From Castor canadensis (Eukaryota; Chordata; Mammalia; Rodentia; Castoridae), in assembly GCF_047511655.1 (NCBI RefSeq), contig NC_133392.1, forward strand, positions 21,590,001 to 21,654,000: a stretch of 64,000 bases of DNA, in the 5' to 3' direction. The notes beneath the pieces are model-generated. The model was not told where the DNA came from. It made no database searches and saw only the letters and a list, made by a program, of their open reading frames with translations. Of this stretch, positions 1 to 11,489 are shown piece after piece. Both the position numbers and the translations under genes were made by a program. Numbering within the stretch: the stretch's first letter is position 1; the number at the start of each line of letters is the position of its first letter.

Positions 1-439
1 CTGCTATACTGTGCTGAGAATCAAAGGAGTGGTATGTCTCAAGGCTAAACCAAGACCCTCTTTAGATCATCTTATTGAGTGTCTTACATTTATATTCTCA
101 GCCTACATCCCTCTTCTATGCTACAGAGTGCTATATAAAACAGTTTACTTAGCTTTTCAACTTGGATGTCAGAAAAGTACCTTAAAATTCCCAAGCCCAC
201 AACTGACCACATGGGTATTATTGCTTTAATAAACCATTTCCATATTATAGTGATTGACAGTAACATTCAGTTGTGTGAATTTAAATCATAGGCATTGTCC
301 TTGCCATCTCCTTCTGCAGAGTCCTGAGTATTGAGCATGCTGTCAATCTCTGATGGTGCTGTAATCCAGATAACTCTGGAATCTACCTATCCTGGGTGGC
401 TGTCACTCTTCAAGAATGTTGTTCCAGTTTATTCTTATT
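1..439. other. Unannotated unique sequence
   Basis: AT-rich DNA in which I recognise no gene, exon or repeat family. The short open frame near the start has no recognisable domain and is probably chance. Confidence 0.5.
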
Positions 440-515
440 TATTTATTTACTTTTCATTTATTCATTTGTTCATATGTGCGTACATTGTTTGGGCCATTTC
501 TCCCCAATTTATTTT
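440..515 (-). mobile_element. Short L1 3'-end fragment
   Basis: The stretch ending ttcatatgtgcgtacattg followed by a gggccatttctcccc motif matches the extreme 3' end of the L1 copies at 5638, 29985 and 62728, read on the minus strand. A T-rich tract on the left would be the poly(A) tail. Only about 70 bases are recognisable, so the boundaries are approximate. Confidence 0.45.
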
Positions 516-636
516 TAAGAGAAGGAATTTTCTTTCACAAAATTAAGTTGAATTTTGTTACTTCCCTACTTAAAACCCTTTGATAAATTCACATTTATTA
601 TAATACTGTATTGAAAATTGTACTAAAAAGTTAAGG

Positions 637-724
637 CTATTTTTTTAGCAATATTGGGGTTTGAACTCTGTACTTTATGCTTGCCAAACAGGTGTTCTAC
701 TGCTTGAACCACACCTCCAGCCCA
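637..724 (-). mobile_element. tRNA/ID-like SINE monomer
   Basis: Read on the minus strand it begins ggctggaggtgtggttcaag and contains the box-B-like motif gagttcaaacccc, then ends in an A-rich tail, which appears as T residues at 637-643 on the plus strand. It matches the right half of the composite SINE at 2601. It is a non-coding RNA polymerase III-derived retroposon, here a lone monomer with several mutations. Confidence 0.75.
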
Positions 725-2600
725 ATGGCTTAAGGCTTTTAAGGTGTCCTATATATACACCTTCTTCTTCCAAATTACTATCATATTCTATTTTCTTTTT
801 TTAATACTCTTCATTCTAAGTGAAAATAAGTTTAAAAATACTTTCAAAAATATTTAACCTGATCAGCCTATGGATGCCTGACACTCAGCATCAATGATAG
901 ACAATTTATCAACTTCTCTTATGCTCACATGCAATCCTAAACCCCATATTATTTGAAAACAAATCCCATATATCACACTATTTCATTGGTAAACATGGCA
1001 ATGTATCCAATTTATAAGTATTTTAATTAAAAATAATTTTAAAATCTGAATTATTAACAATATTCCATATTTTATTAGTAGAATCAAATACATACTCTCC
1101 CTTTCTGTCTTCTCTCATTTGTTTAAGTCAAGACGAAGACAGAATCCATTCATTCCAGTCTCTTGATTTCTCTTTGGAAACTCTTAATTTATTGATGCAT
1201 TATATTGTTTTGTCATTATTTTGTTTGAAGCAGTGCAGCTCATTTGCTCTGTAAAGTTTCCTTTCATTGTTGAATGCATACTTATGGTGTTGTTTAACAC
1301 CTCTCCACATATTACCTTTAAACTGATAATTAATTTCAGAGACTTCTCCCTAGTCACATAATTTCCCATTGGAAAGTACAGAATTTCCAGTTGTCTCCAT
1401 TTTGAAAAGATAATATTTATTAATTAATTATGTGTTCTGTTATTACTTTAGTGTTAATTTCACCTATTAGATTAAACTTTAACATGTATATGAGACAGTC
1501 CTGTTCATTTACTACTGCAGCCTCTGTGACCACCATAGTAGTGACAGCGTTTTCAATGCCAATGTAAATAAATGAGTAAATAAGTAGGAACCCTATACTT
1601 TGGATGTTATACATTTAGGATTCCAAAAGTTGGTGTGCTATCTTAAGAGGCCTGTACCTGTCTTTTTCTAAACTGGGCTAAAAATTGTCATAATCTGTTG
1701 GAGGTCTAGTACGATTCTAAGATGATATAATTAATAGCATCATTTTACCAATCATAGAGACTGATGAACCATTGACACAAGCACCTTATATCTTACAAAC
1801 CTCTGGAGACTTTTTTCTGAGGCTTTTTTTGGGGATATGTTCAGTATCCTTCTTAGCTATACCATTTTCTACTTGTTCAAACTTTATCAAAGGTTTAAAC
1901 GCTACTTCATGCATAGCTGACTAAATATAAGCAGACAGTGGCCCCTTAGGGAAAAGTTTATGATATGAGATGCCACATTTTGATTTATTCTTAAGTAAGT
2001 TTAGTTAATGGTATCATTTTCTTTTAATCAGCAGATATACATTATTTACATAAATGTAGAGTTACTGAAGTTTTGTGGCTTTATTGCTTTTTATTTATTT
2101 TCTCATTTGAGTCATACACTGTCAACTTACAAAAAACTAATTCCTTCTTAACTTCTAATTGGAAATAACTGAGACCTTCTCCTTCATTTTTCTCAGCCTG
2201 AAATAGGTGTTCAAATGCAAAATAGGTTTAGTGTTATGTAATTGGAGGGCAATTCCATATTATGCTGATAAATCATTCAGGCAGAGCTCATTTATCAAAA
2301 ATATAATTTACTTAAATAAAAGTTCCTTTGTGTGCATAGGCACTAGGTTGGTTATACAGCACTTAATAAATAATCTATCAAACTCAGTTTTTTTGAAATA
2401 TACAAAAATAGCCCATAGTAAAATGAGATAAAGGTCCAAATTATTGGGAGTAGTGCAGTAGAGGAAATATTATTGTAACTCATCATAATATCTTAAATGC
2501 TGAGTCCAATAGTCAAATATTTCCAGTGTTTTGCAAAATAGATATATAAACTAAGTTTAGGAATACATTATTTTAACTCTTGATTTAAAAATGGCTAATT
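725..2600. other. Unannotated AT-rich sequence
   Basis: No gene or clear repeat recognised. Open frames on either strand are short, low-complexity or rich in rare residues, and are best read as chance. Confidence 0.5.
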
Positions 2601-2946
2601 GCTGGGCATGGAAGTTCATGCCTGTAATCCCATCTTCTTGGGAGGTAGAGATAGGAGGATTGTGGTTCAAGACCAGCCTGGGCAAAACCATGAACAATAT
2701 CCTATCTCAAAGCACAAATCAGGTGTGGTAGTGAATGTATGCCTATAATCTCAGATATGTAGGAGGCATAAAATCTTGGCCCCAGCACAGCCCAGGCAAA
2801 AATCACTGAACTCACTCTGGATACTAAGTAAAACAAAAGGGCTGGAGGAGTGGCTCAAGTGGCAGAACACTTACCTAGCAAGCACAGGGCTCTGGGTTCA
2901 AACCTCAGTAATACTAAAAATAAAAATAAATAAATAAACAAACAAG
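2601..2946 (+). mobile_element. Composite B1-like + ID-like SINE
   Basis: The left part starts gctgggcatggaagttcatg and has the 7SL/B1-type 'cctgtaatccca' and 'aagaccagcctgggcaaa' blocks. A second degenerate B1-like block follows from about 2723. The right part from about 2841 (ggctggaggagtggctcaag) is a tRNA/ID-like unit with a 'ggttcaaacctcagta' box-B region, followed by an A-rich tail of aaat/aaac units. The order B1-like then ID-like recurs, in the opposite orientation, at 8967 and 54777, so this is a defined composite family and not a chance adjacency. Confidence 0.8.
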
Positions 2947-3108
2947 CAAATTAATTTTGCCTATCTCTGTCCACAATACCTCTTCTAAGTCTTTCTGTTG
3001 CTGAATCATAGAGAATAGTAACAATTTCATGATAGTGTGAGAGCCTTGTGAGAGCCTTTTGATTTGACCTGAGAGTACTCCCTTTTCCCTTTCCCCACAA
3101 TACTCCAG

Positions 3109-3136
3109 TAACAAAGGAGTTTAAACTCCTTTGTTA
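3109..3136. repeat. 28-bp perfect palindrome
   Basis: The arm taacaaaggagttt is followed with no spacer by its exact reverse complement; the centre is TTTAAA. It sits about 160 bases right of the SINE tail. It could form a small cruciform or bind a dimeric factor, but nothing in the sequence shows a function. Confidence 0.85.
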
Positions 3137-4844
3137 TCATAAAACTATGACTTTTTCATGATTCATAAATCACATATAAGTACTCAAATACAATATCTCT
3201 ATTGATCAGCAATAATGGATAGCAATAGGGACAATTCTGTATGTAGACCTGCAGACTAGTTCTTTCTATCCTTAACAGATGGTATCCCAAAGAGTAGAGG
3301 TGGAAAAAATTAAATACAGTTTTGGAGAAAGCAGGTCCCATCTTGGGCTCCCCCATCTTGTACACTGATCCACTTGTTTCCTAATTAGGTGAATGTGGAT
3401 TGAGTAAGGGACTTTTCTTTGTCTCAGCTTCCTCATTTTGAAACAGAGATTATTTAAAAAATCTCTCTATATATAATCTAAGAACTCAAAAATTATCAGA
3501 CTCTTCTACATAGCTAACTTTGGCTCAAGACCTCACAGACAGCCTTGCCAAACCTTTTGGGATCTAGGCTACTTCTACTCCAACCTTCACTCTTTCTCCT
3601 TTACTCATTAGCAGAGTTGTGATGTGGTGTGATGGCTCTCTGAGCCTTCCCTGGCCCTTTCCCCACTTCACTGTGCTTTTATTTTCAGGGATTTTTTTTT
3701 AACCTCTAAAACCATCATGTTTTCTCAGTGTGTACTTTATGGAAGAGTAACATATAGTCCCTACTTTCTTACCTTTAGGTCACTCTCTTCCTTCTTCATG
3801 AGACATTTCTGCCCAGAGCAAACTATTTATAAACAACTTCCCAGCATACCAAATAGTGAGGTCTGGGGTGATTCCCAGTACCAGGGACCTGGCATTGATT
3901 GCAATTATTGTGTGATCTGGACTCTGAAATTCCAATCAAATTAAACCCAGCTTTCTGCTTTGTAAGTTTAGCCAATATGACTGGTTCTTTCTCTGCTTTT
4001 TTTTTAACCCATAGACCTGGATTTCCAATCAAAAACAAAATCTGACTCTGAATCCTTATCCATATAGCTGACCCTTAAAATGCTTCTTTGCTATCATCCT
4101 GAGCTGCAAAGGTGAATTCTGTTATTGAATCCTCAGCCACAAATTGATGTCTTAGTAAAAATGGATTTCCCAGATCCATGGTTATTCTTTACTCATGACT
4201 TCCTACTCCTGAGTAAATAATATTTCTATATTAAATCTCTGTGCATATCAAAAGTAAACTAAAATTTGTCTGAGCTGGCCATACACAGTGAGTCAAAATA
4301 CCAGTTACAGTCAGAGGAGAGCTGTTTAGGCTGGTCAGTTTCTCTAGGCCAGTCAAGGCTTTCTTTTTATTGTATTGTGCCAATCTGATTGAACCTCCAG
4401 CAGGTGGTGATTAAGTTAATATGGAATGCTGAACTCCTGTTATCAACAGGGTTTTGGGGGCTGGAACCAAGGGAGAGAATGGGAAAGGTGGTATCTATAT
4501 AACTCAACTTGTGGGACTAAAACTAACTGATAAAACTATGTTTAATATCTTTTACCTTCTTTCTTTTTATAGTTTTTCTTGAGACTCTTCCTAGCAATGA
4601 GAATCTAATCAAAATGTCAAAGTTGAATTTTATTTTTTCTAAAAGCTGTCAGCACTCTAACAAGAACATGGAAAGTTGTGTTTTTCTTTTCTGTATTTTC
4701 CTCTTATTTAAAAACAAAGTATGCATATTTTGATAGAAAAATTCTAACATGCTCAGTTACATTTTATTATACCTATACAACTTTTACAACTTCAAAAATT
4801 CAAAAATAATCTAAGGAATCCAGTATCACTCTTTCTTGCTCCAT
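3137..4844. other. Unannotated sequence
   Basis: No convincing gene or repeat. Opposed short open frames around 3717-4038 overlap on both strands and have no family features. Confidence 0.5.
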
Positions 4845-4848
4845 CACA

Positions 4849-4879
<31 letters not shown>

Positions 4880-4895
4880 CACCACACACACGCAC

Positions 4896-4926
<31 letters not shown>
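4845..4926 (+). repeat. (CA)n microsatellite
   Basis: About 80 bases of CA repeats with a few interruptions (accac, acgc). Interruptions usually stabilise such tracts. Confidence 0.95.
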
Positions 4927-5622
4927 ATTTCTTTCCCACATAAATACTGTTGATACCTATAAAGATTTAAAACGATTTCCTGGTTATTCTTCTGGAGACC
5001 TCCTCTAGGGCCACGACATGGTGATGGTTAAAAAAGATCAGATGGGCTCTGCAGGAAGTCTGAGGTGAAGGAGAGTTGGATGTGTTGACATCAGCACCAA
5101 TGATCCTTCTAAGTGGAGTTACATTGTGCCTTCCTGGAAAAGCCACTGAAATCTCCTATTTAACACTTCTTAAAAATCAAGAATTGCTAAGCTACTAGAA
5201 TTTAGAGGAGAGGGGAAAAATGCTTTAAAGAAGCAATAGTAATGTTTGACCCAAAAAATAAGCTATCAAATCTTCTTACAAACAATTATTCTATGTAGCA
5301 TGGGAATGCTGATGACTGTATCTTTATACTTCTGCTGTGAGATCTCCTGCTTGTTCTCTTTATCAATTATTGTTTTGTTATTTTGTAAATCCTATAAATT
5401 TGGTCCCAATTGTATTTTAATATTTTCTTTGATTTTAAGCATCTTTAAAACGAATTTGTAACACATAATTTTGAAGATTCCCTAATCTTGCCTTGGGTTT
5501 TGGCTTTTGTTTTCAATTATATTGCTTTTATCAGCTAATTCCTTCATTGCTTATTTATGATCATGAAAAAAATATACTCTTTAATGTCGCTTGTGTTATT
5601 TAATTATAAGCAAACAATAAAC
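4927..5622. other. Unannotated sequence left of the U6/L1 element
   Basis: No gene recognised. The segment at about 4990-5160 is less AT-rich than its surroundings but shows no open frame or known family that I can name. Confidence 0.45.
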
Positions 5623-5637
5623 AATCTCGTCTTTTTT
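5623..5637. repeat. Left target-site duplication of the U6/L1 insertion
   Basis: aatctcgtctttttt here corresponds to aatatgttctttttt starting at 8951, beyond the U6 end: 12 of 15 bases match. Two of the three differences fall at or next to a CpG. Such a direct repeat is expected from L1 endonuclease-primed insertion. Confidence 0.55.
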
Positions 5638-6124
5638 ATTGTTTTATTATTCATATGTGCATACAATGCTTCTGTCATTTCTCCTCCCTGCCCCCCCCTC
5701 CCTCCCTTACCACCCACTCCGCCCCTCCCCCTTCCCCCACCCCCTCAATACCCAGCAGAAACTATTTTGCCCTTATTTCTAATTTTGTTGTAGAGAGAGT
5801 ATAAGCAATAATAGAAAGGATCAAGGGTTTTTGCTGGTTGAGATAAGGATAGCTGTACAGGGAGTTGACTCGCGTTAATTTCCTGTGCGTGTGTGTTAAA
5901 CTTGTAGGTTAATTCTTTTTGATCTACCCTTTTCTCTAGTTCCTGGTCCCCTTCTCCTATTGGCCTCAGTTGCTTTTAAGGTATCTGCTTTAGTTTCTCT
6001 GTGCTGAGGGCAAAAAATGCTAGCTAATTTTTTAAGTGTCTTACTTATCCTCACACCTCCCTTTTGTGTTCTCGCTTTTATAATGTGTTCAAAGTCCAAT
6101 CCCCTTGTTGTGTTTGCCCTTGAT
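5638..6124 (-). other. L1 3' UTR with G-rich tract
   Basis: This lies between the ORF2 stop and the poly(A). On the L1 sense strand a G-rich polypurine stretch (5681-5747) has many runs of three or more G. The same 3' UTR type ends the L1s at 29985 and 62728, and differs from the 3' UTR of the L1s at 37153, 41436 and 57715. Confidence 0.75.
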
Positions 6125-8843
6125 CTAATGTCTGCATATGAGGGAGAACATATGAGTTTTGGTCTTTTGGGCCAGGCTAACCTCACTCAGAATGATGTTC
6201 TCCAATTCCATCCATTTACCAGCAAATGATAACATTTCGTTCTTCTTCATAGCTGCATAAAATTCCATTGTGTATAGATACAACATTTTCTTGATCCATT
6301 TGTCAGTAGTGGAGCATCTTGGCTGTATCCATAACTTGGCTATTGTGAGTAGTGCTGCAATAAACATGGGTGTGCAGGTGCCTCTGGAGTAACCTGTGTC
6401 ACAGTCTTTTGGGTATATCCCCAAGAGTGGTATTGCTGGATCAAATGGTAGATCAATGTTTAGCTTTTCAAGTAGCCTCCAAATTTTTTTCCAGAGTGGT
6501 TGTACTAGTTTACATTCCCACCAATAGTGTAAGAGGGTTCCTTTTTCCCCACATCCTCGCCAACACCTGTTGTTGGTGGTGTTGCTGATGATGGCTATTC
6601 TAACAGGGGTGAGGTGGAATCTTAGTGTGGTTTTAATTTGCATTTCCTTTATTGCTAGAGATGGTGAGCATTTTTTCATGTGTTTTCTGGCCATTTGAAT
6701 TTCTTCTTTTGAGAAAGTTCTGTTTAGTTCACATGCCCATTTCTTTATTGGTTCATTAGTTTTGGGAGAATTTAGTTTATTAAGTTCCCTATATATTCTG
6801 GTTATCAGTCCTTTGATGTATAGTTGGCAAATATTTTCTCCCACTCTGTGGGTGTTCTCTTCAGTTTAGAGACCATTTCTTTTGATGAACAGAAGCTTTT
6901 TAGCTTTATGAGGTCCCATTTATCTATGCTATCTCTTAGTTGCTGTGCTGCTGGGGTTTTGTTGAGAAAGTTCTTACCTATACCTACTAACTCCAGAGTA
7001 TTTCCTACTTTTTCCTGTATCAACTTTAGAGTTTGTGGTCTGCTATTAAGATCCTTGATCCATTTTGAGTTAATCTTGGTATAGGGTGATATACATGGAT
7101 CTAGTTTTAGTTTTTTGCAGACTGCTAACCAGTTTTCCCAGCAGGTTTTGTTGAAGAGGCTCCTTTTTCTCCATCATATATTTTTAGCGCCTTTGTCAAA
7201 GATAAGTTGGTTATAGTTTTGTGGCTTCATATCTGGGTCCTCTATTCTGTTCCACTGGTCTTCATGTCTGTTTTTGTGCCAGTACCATGCTGTTTTTATT
7301 GTCATTGCTTTGTAATATAGTTTGAAGTCAGGTATGGTGATACCTCCGTCATTGTTCTTTTGACTGAGTATTGCCTTGGCTATTAGTGGCCTCTTGTGTT
7401 TCCATATAAATTTCACAGTAGATTTTTCAATCTCTTTAATGAATGTCATTGGAATTTTGATGGGAATTGCATTAAACATGTAGATTACTTTTGGGAGTAT
7501 CGACATTTTTACTATGTTGATTCTACCAATCCATGAACATGGGAGATCTCTCCACTTTCTATAGTCTTCCTCAATCTCTTTCTTCAGAAGTGTATAGTTT
7601 TCCTTGTAGAGGTCTTTCACATCTTTTGTTAGGTTTACACCTAGGTATTTGATTTTTTTTGAGGCCATTGTAAATGGAATTATTTTCATGTATTCTTTTT
7701 CAGTTTGCTCATTGTTAGTGTATAGAAATGCTAATGATTTTTCTATGTTGATTTTATATCCTGCTACCTTACTGTAGCTTTGATGATGTCTAGAAGCTTC
7801 AGAGTAGATTTTTTTGGGTCTTTAAGGTATAGGATCATGTCGTCTGCAAATAGGGATATTTTGACAGTTTCTTTACCTATTTGTATTCCTTTTATTCCTT
7901 CTTCTTGCCTAATTGCTCTGGCTAGGAATTCCAGCACTATATTGAATAGTAGTGTAGATAGTGGGCATTCTTGTCTAGTTCCTGATTTTAGAGGGAATGG
8001 TTTCAGTTTTTCTCCATTAAGTATAATGCTGGCTGTGGGTTTGTTATATATAGCTTTTATAATGTTGAGGTACTTTCCTTCTATTCCTAGTTTTCTTAGA
8101 GCTTTTATCATGAAATGGTGTTGGATCTTATCAAAGGATTTTTCTGCATCTATTGAGATGATCAAGTGGTTTTTGTCTTTGCTTCTGTTAATGTGGTTTA
8201 TTACATTTATTGATTTTCGTATGTTGAACCCCCCTGCATCCCTGGGATGAAGCCTACTTGGTCGTGGTGAATAATCTTTTTGATGTGCTGTTGAATTCGG
8301 TTTGCCATTATTTTGTTGAGGATTTTTGCATCAATGTTCATTAAGGAGATTGGCCTATAGTTCTCCTTTTTGGAGGTGTCTTTGCCTGGTTTTGGGATAA
8401 GTGTAATACTGGCTTCATAAAATGTGTTAGGCAGTTTTCCTTCCCTTTCTATTTCATGGAACAGTTTAAGGAGGGTTGGTATCAGTTCTTCTTTAAAGGT
8501 CTGATAGAATTCAGCAGAGAATCCATCAGATCCTGGACTTTTCTTTTTGGGGAGACTCTTATTGCTGCTTCAATTTCATTTTGTGTTATAGATCTCCTCA
8601 GGTGATTAATTTCCTCTTGGTTCAGTTTTGGATGATCATATGTATCTAGAAATCTGTCCATTTCTTTAAGATTTTTGAATTTATTTGAATATAAGTTCTT
8701 GAAGTAGTCTCTGATGATTTCCTGGACTTCCATGGTGTTTGTTGTTATCTCCCCTTTTGCATTCCTGATTCTACTAATTTGTGTTTTTTCTCTCCTCATT
8801 TTAGTCAGGTTTGCCAGGGGTCTGTCGATCTTGTTTATTTTTT
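6125..8843 (-). pseudogene. L1 ORF2 (reverse transcriptase) pseudogene, 5'-truncated
   Basis: Remains of the L1 ORF2 protein, which in active copies supplies endonuclease and reverse transcriptase for target-primed reverse transcription. The endonuclease part is absent. Reverse transcriptase blocks follow in order on the minus strand: the N-terminal thumb/palm region (8799-8482), the core with an intact FADDMILYL catalytic motif (about 7833-7850), and the connection region (7689-7174). The C-terminal region comes next (7023-6125), with [19 protein letters not shown] and the terminal MFSLIC motif. The frame shifts several times, including between 8482 and 8165 and near 6830, so no full product is possible. 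Divergence looks low compared with the other L1s here, suggesting a fairly recent insertion. Confidence 0.9.
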
Positions 8844-8950
8844 AAAAATATGGTACACTTCATGAATTTGCATGTCATCCTTGCTCAGGGGCCATGCTAA
8901 TCTTCTCTGTATCATTCCAATTTTAGTATATGTGCTGCTGAAGAGAGCAC
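8844..8950 (-). pseudogene. U6 snRNA copy (full length, 5' part of U6/L1 chimera)
   Basis: The minus strand reads gtgctctcttcagcagcac and then atatactaaaattgga, gaagattagcatggcccc and caaggatgaca, all U6 landmarks, ending in a T5 run. It covers the whole 106-107 nt RNA with about 8 differences from the mammalian U6 sequence I know; most are CpG decay (for example aacg to aatg, cacg to catg). U6 is the catalytic snRNA of the major spliceosome, transcribed by RNA polymerase III from an upstream TATA/PSE promoter. No such promoter is visible upstream (a SINE lies there), so this is a retrotransposed copy. Confidence 0.9.
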
Positions 8951-8966
8951 AATATGTTCTTTTTTT
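8951..8966. repeat. Right target-site duplication of the U6/L1 insertion
   Basis: aatatgttcttttttt lies immediately beyond the U6 5' end and pairs with 5623-5637. Its T run is also the A-rich tail of the next minus-strand SINE, so the insertion landed in a SINE tail. Confidence 0.55.
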
Positions 8967-9265
8967 ACGTAGAATTGGGGTTTGAACTCAGGTCCTACAG
9001 CTTGAAAGACATCACATCCCTGGCTCTTTGGCTTTTGTTATTTTTCCTTTAGGGTCTTGTACTTTTTAACTTCACTGGCCTGAACTATGAGCATATCTGT
9101 GCCACCCATATAGCTTTAGTAATAGGTGTTTCATCACTTCCGGCTTCTGGATTGAGATGGGGTCTAAGGCTTTGATTAAGTTGTCTGGAGCTGCCATCTT
9201 TCCCACCTCCATCTCTGGAGCAGATGGTATTGCAAGCATGAGTCATTGTACCAAACTTCTTTGAC
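8967..9265 (-). mobile_element. Composite SINE (B1-like + ID-like), minus strand
   Basis: The ID-like half (gaattggggtttgaactcag, with the box-B complement) is at 8971-9025. A diverged B1-like part follows up to about 9262, where 'gcaagcatgagtcattgtacc' echoes the B1 5' end in reverse. The element is old and mutated. Confidence 0.65.
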
Positions 9266-11489
9266 TTATTGATGTAATAAATTTCATTATTTGTTTTCTT
9301 TGGGTTTCTTTTTTCAGTAATTATTTTGTTTTCTGTTCATTAAGTTCTTCCTTTCATTCATGATACCCAATGCCTCCATACCTGGTGATTCTTCACCATT
9401 GGATCACTTCTAGAGCAGCCTTCTTTTGCAGTTTCTTTTTTGGATTTTTCTGTCTTTCAGACAGACATTCATTATTTTGTAGTCTAGAAATGTTTTTTTT
9501 TTTCATAACATTTTTAGTATTTTATTTTTCTGAAACACCATGATATTTTAGGATAGGTTAGAGATCCATGTCTTCGTCATATTGACCCATGGATTTTGTA
9601 ACTCTTGCAAGAAGAGGAAGTGAGCATGTGAATGATTCAGTAAATCAGACTAACTGAATCTGAGAGCCATGAAAAATGCCAAGACAAAGAGTCCATCTAG
9701 CACATGAAAACCAAGGAGCCTATCTCTGAATGTGCAAAACTGTAAATGAGAAAACCAGGGAACAACACCAAGTGTAGTAGGAACAATTGTCACTCAGTGT
9801 GAGATCACAACCTAGATAGGATTTGGCTATCTGTAGAAGGCTGTCACTGTCGAGTCAGTGCAATGTCATGAATGGTTTGCACAGCAGTTCCAAAAGGAGA
9901 TTAATACCAGGCAATAGTCACTGAGTCCTGCATGCCACCTTACAAGAATTCAGAAAACAAAACAAAATGAAAATCTCATTACTGGTATCCTTTTTTCCTG
10001 CCAAATCCTCTAATATGTCATCTGATCAGATAGGATTCCTAAGGCTGATCTGCAGTATGGCTTCCTCCAGAGGGCTATTAGTCAGTCATAGATTGGACCT
10101 TCTGTGGGGAACACTGGCATTTGTCTCTTCTTTACTGTAAAGGAAATGAGGAATTTTTGTTATTCCTAGAAAATAGCTAAGACTACCTTGAAAGCTTTTT
10201 TTAGCATGTCTACTAAGACATTTAGAAGAGGTCAAGGGATATCTTAGGGATAAAATAATAGTTATTTCATAAATAGGAAAATTCATAACGTAATCTATGT
10301 GATGCCAAATCTTCATTTCATGATGGGTTCTCAACCATTTCCTATTTTTTTATTTTAAACATTAAATGTTTTTGTCAGAAACTTTGAATATTTAAGTCAT
10401 TTCCTCTCTCCTCTCCACAATGTAGTACACCCTTGGAGTATATGGCTCCAAGGAGACCACTGTTGAGGAAAATCTGCAAATGCTCTTAATGTATTAAGTT
10501 CAGTGCTGTATTGTGAATGCTTGATCCATTTTTCCAATAACACTGTCAAACTTCTGCTAAAGACACGCATGTCACCTTTCAACTAATCCCGAATTTTCAC
10601 TTTGTCACTTAAATCAAGCATTTTATGTGCCCTTGTGGGCTTGGAAGAATTGCCATATTTTTACTTTACCTTTGGGAGACCAGTTGCTTTGTGGGAGAGC
10701 ATTTATTCACAAAATTAAGGGCAGAGAAACACTCAGCAGATTGCACAATGATTTAAAAATTACTCATGATAATTTAACTGACTAAGAGCTTCCTTTCTTC
10801 AACTGAACCACATAATGATGGGAATTTAAAGTTTTTGTTTTTGAACATACTTACTTATTTACTTATTTGGACCACACTTGATCAAAACTGCCCATAATAA
10901 ATCCAGAAATAAGGTGGGTTTATTGGAAATGGCATTTTTGGGGACAAGTATTTAAATTCAAACACATCTCTGGTGAAGTGGTTGTGTCTTTGAATGAGAA
11001 AAAGTAACAGAATCACATTTCTCTTTAAGAATGTAAAGGTGGAGGTAAAATTATCCTTTAAAATGACTTTTTGACTCTAATCCAAATCAGGAGTAGTTAA
11101 GTGGAGTGAATTTGAAATCATATCCTTAATGTTTAAAATAATTAATTCAATCTTCATATAACATTTTGCAACTATTAGAACTTCAAGATACAAGAAATTT
11201 CTCTGTAGATATGAGAAATAAGTTATTTCCTGGGAAATCAAAATTAAAGAGTTCACAAAAATCTTCCAGCCAAAGTACAATCAGGAGACCACCATTGAAG
11301 TTTTCTAAAATATCTGGACTTTGTCAATTTGTTGCCATCATTAAATCACACAAATATATTGTTTATTCCTTTTTTAGGGCTAATGTAATAGGTTTCTTCA
11401 TTTTTAAAAGCTTTACACATCTCCATTTCTCTTTATTTATATTGAAGAATATCAAGACACTAAGAAAATATGTCTTTATCTTCATTAAT
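9266..11489. other. Unannotated unique sequence
   Basis: No gene, exon or named repeat recognised over about 2.2 kb. Open frames stay under 85 codons and show no domains. The segment 9560-9960 is slightly richer in GC but I cannot assign it. Confidence 0.5.

Larger units (their letters stand above)
5638..8950 (-). mobile_element. U6 snRNA/L1 chimeric retroelement
   Basis: Read on the minus strand, this unit starts with a full-length U6 snRNA copy (8950 down to about 8844) that passes directly into L1 ORF2 at the start of the reverse transcriptase region. It then runs through the ORF2 stop (6125) and a 3' UTR to a short poly(A) (T residues at 5632-5645 on the plus strand). One imperfect TSD (5623-5637 and 8951-8966) flanks the whole unit, so U6 and L1 were inserted together. 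The junction lies at U6's terminal U run, where L1 begins with A-rich sequence. U6/L1 chimeras made by template switching or RNA ligation during L1 retrotransposition are known in mammals; this example is inferred to be one. Confidence 0.8.

Noticed and set aside
7780-8250. 156-codon open frame, plus strand
   Set aside because: Antisense shadow of the L1 reverse transcriptase region, not a gene.
8844-8950. Functional U6 snRNA gene
   Set aside because: About 8 changes, no upstream TATA/PSE promoter, and fusion to L1 within one TSD pair; it is a retrotransposed copy.
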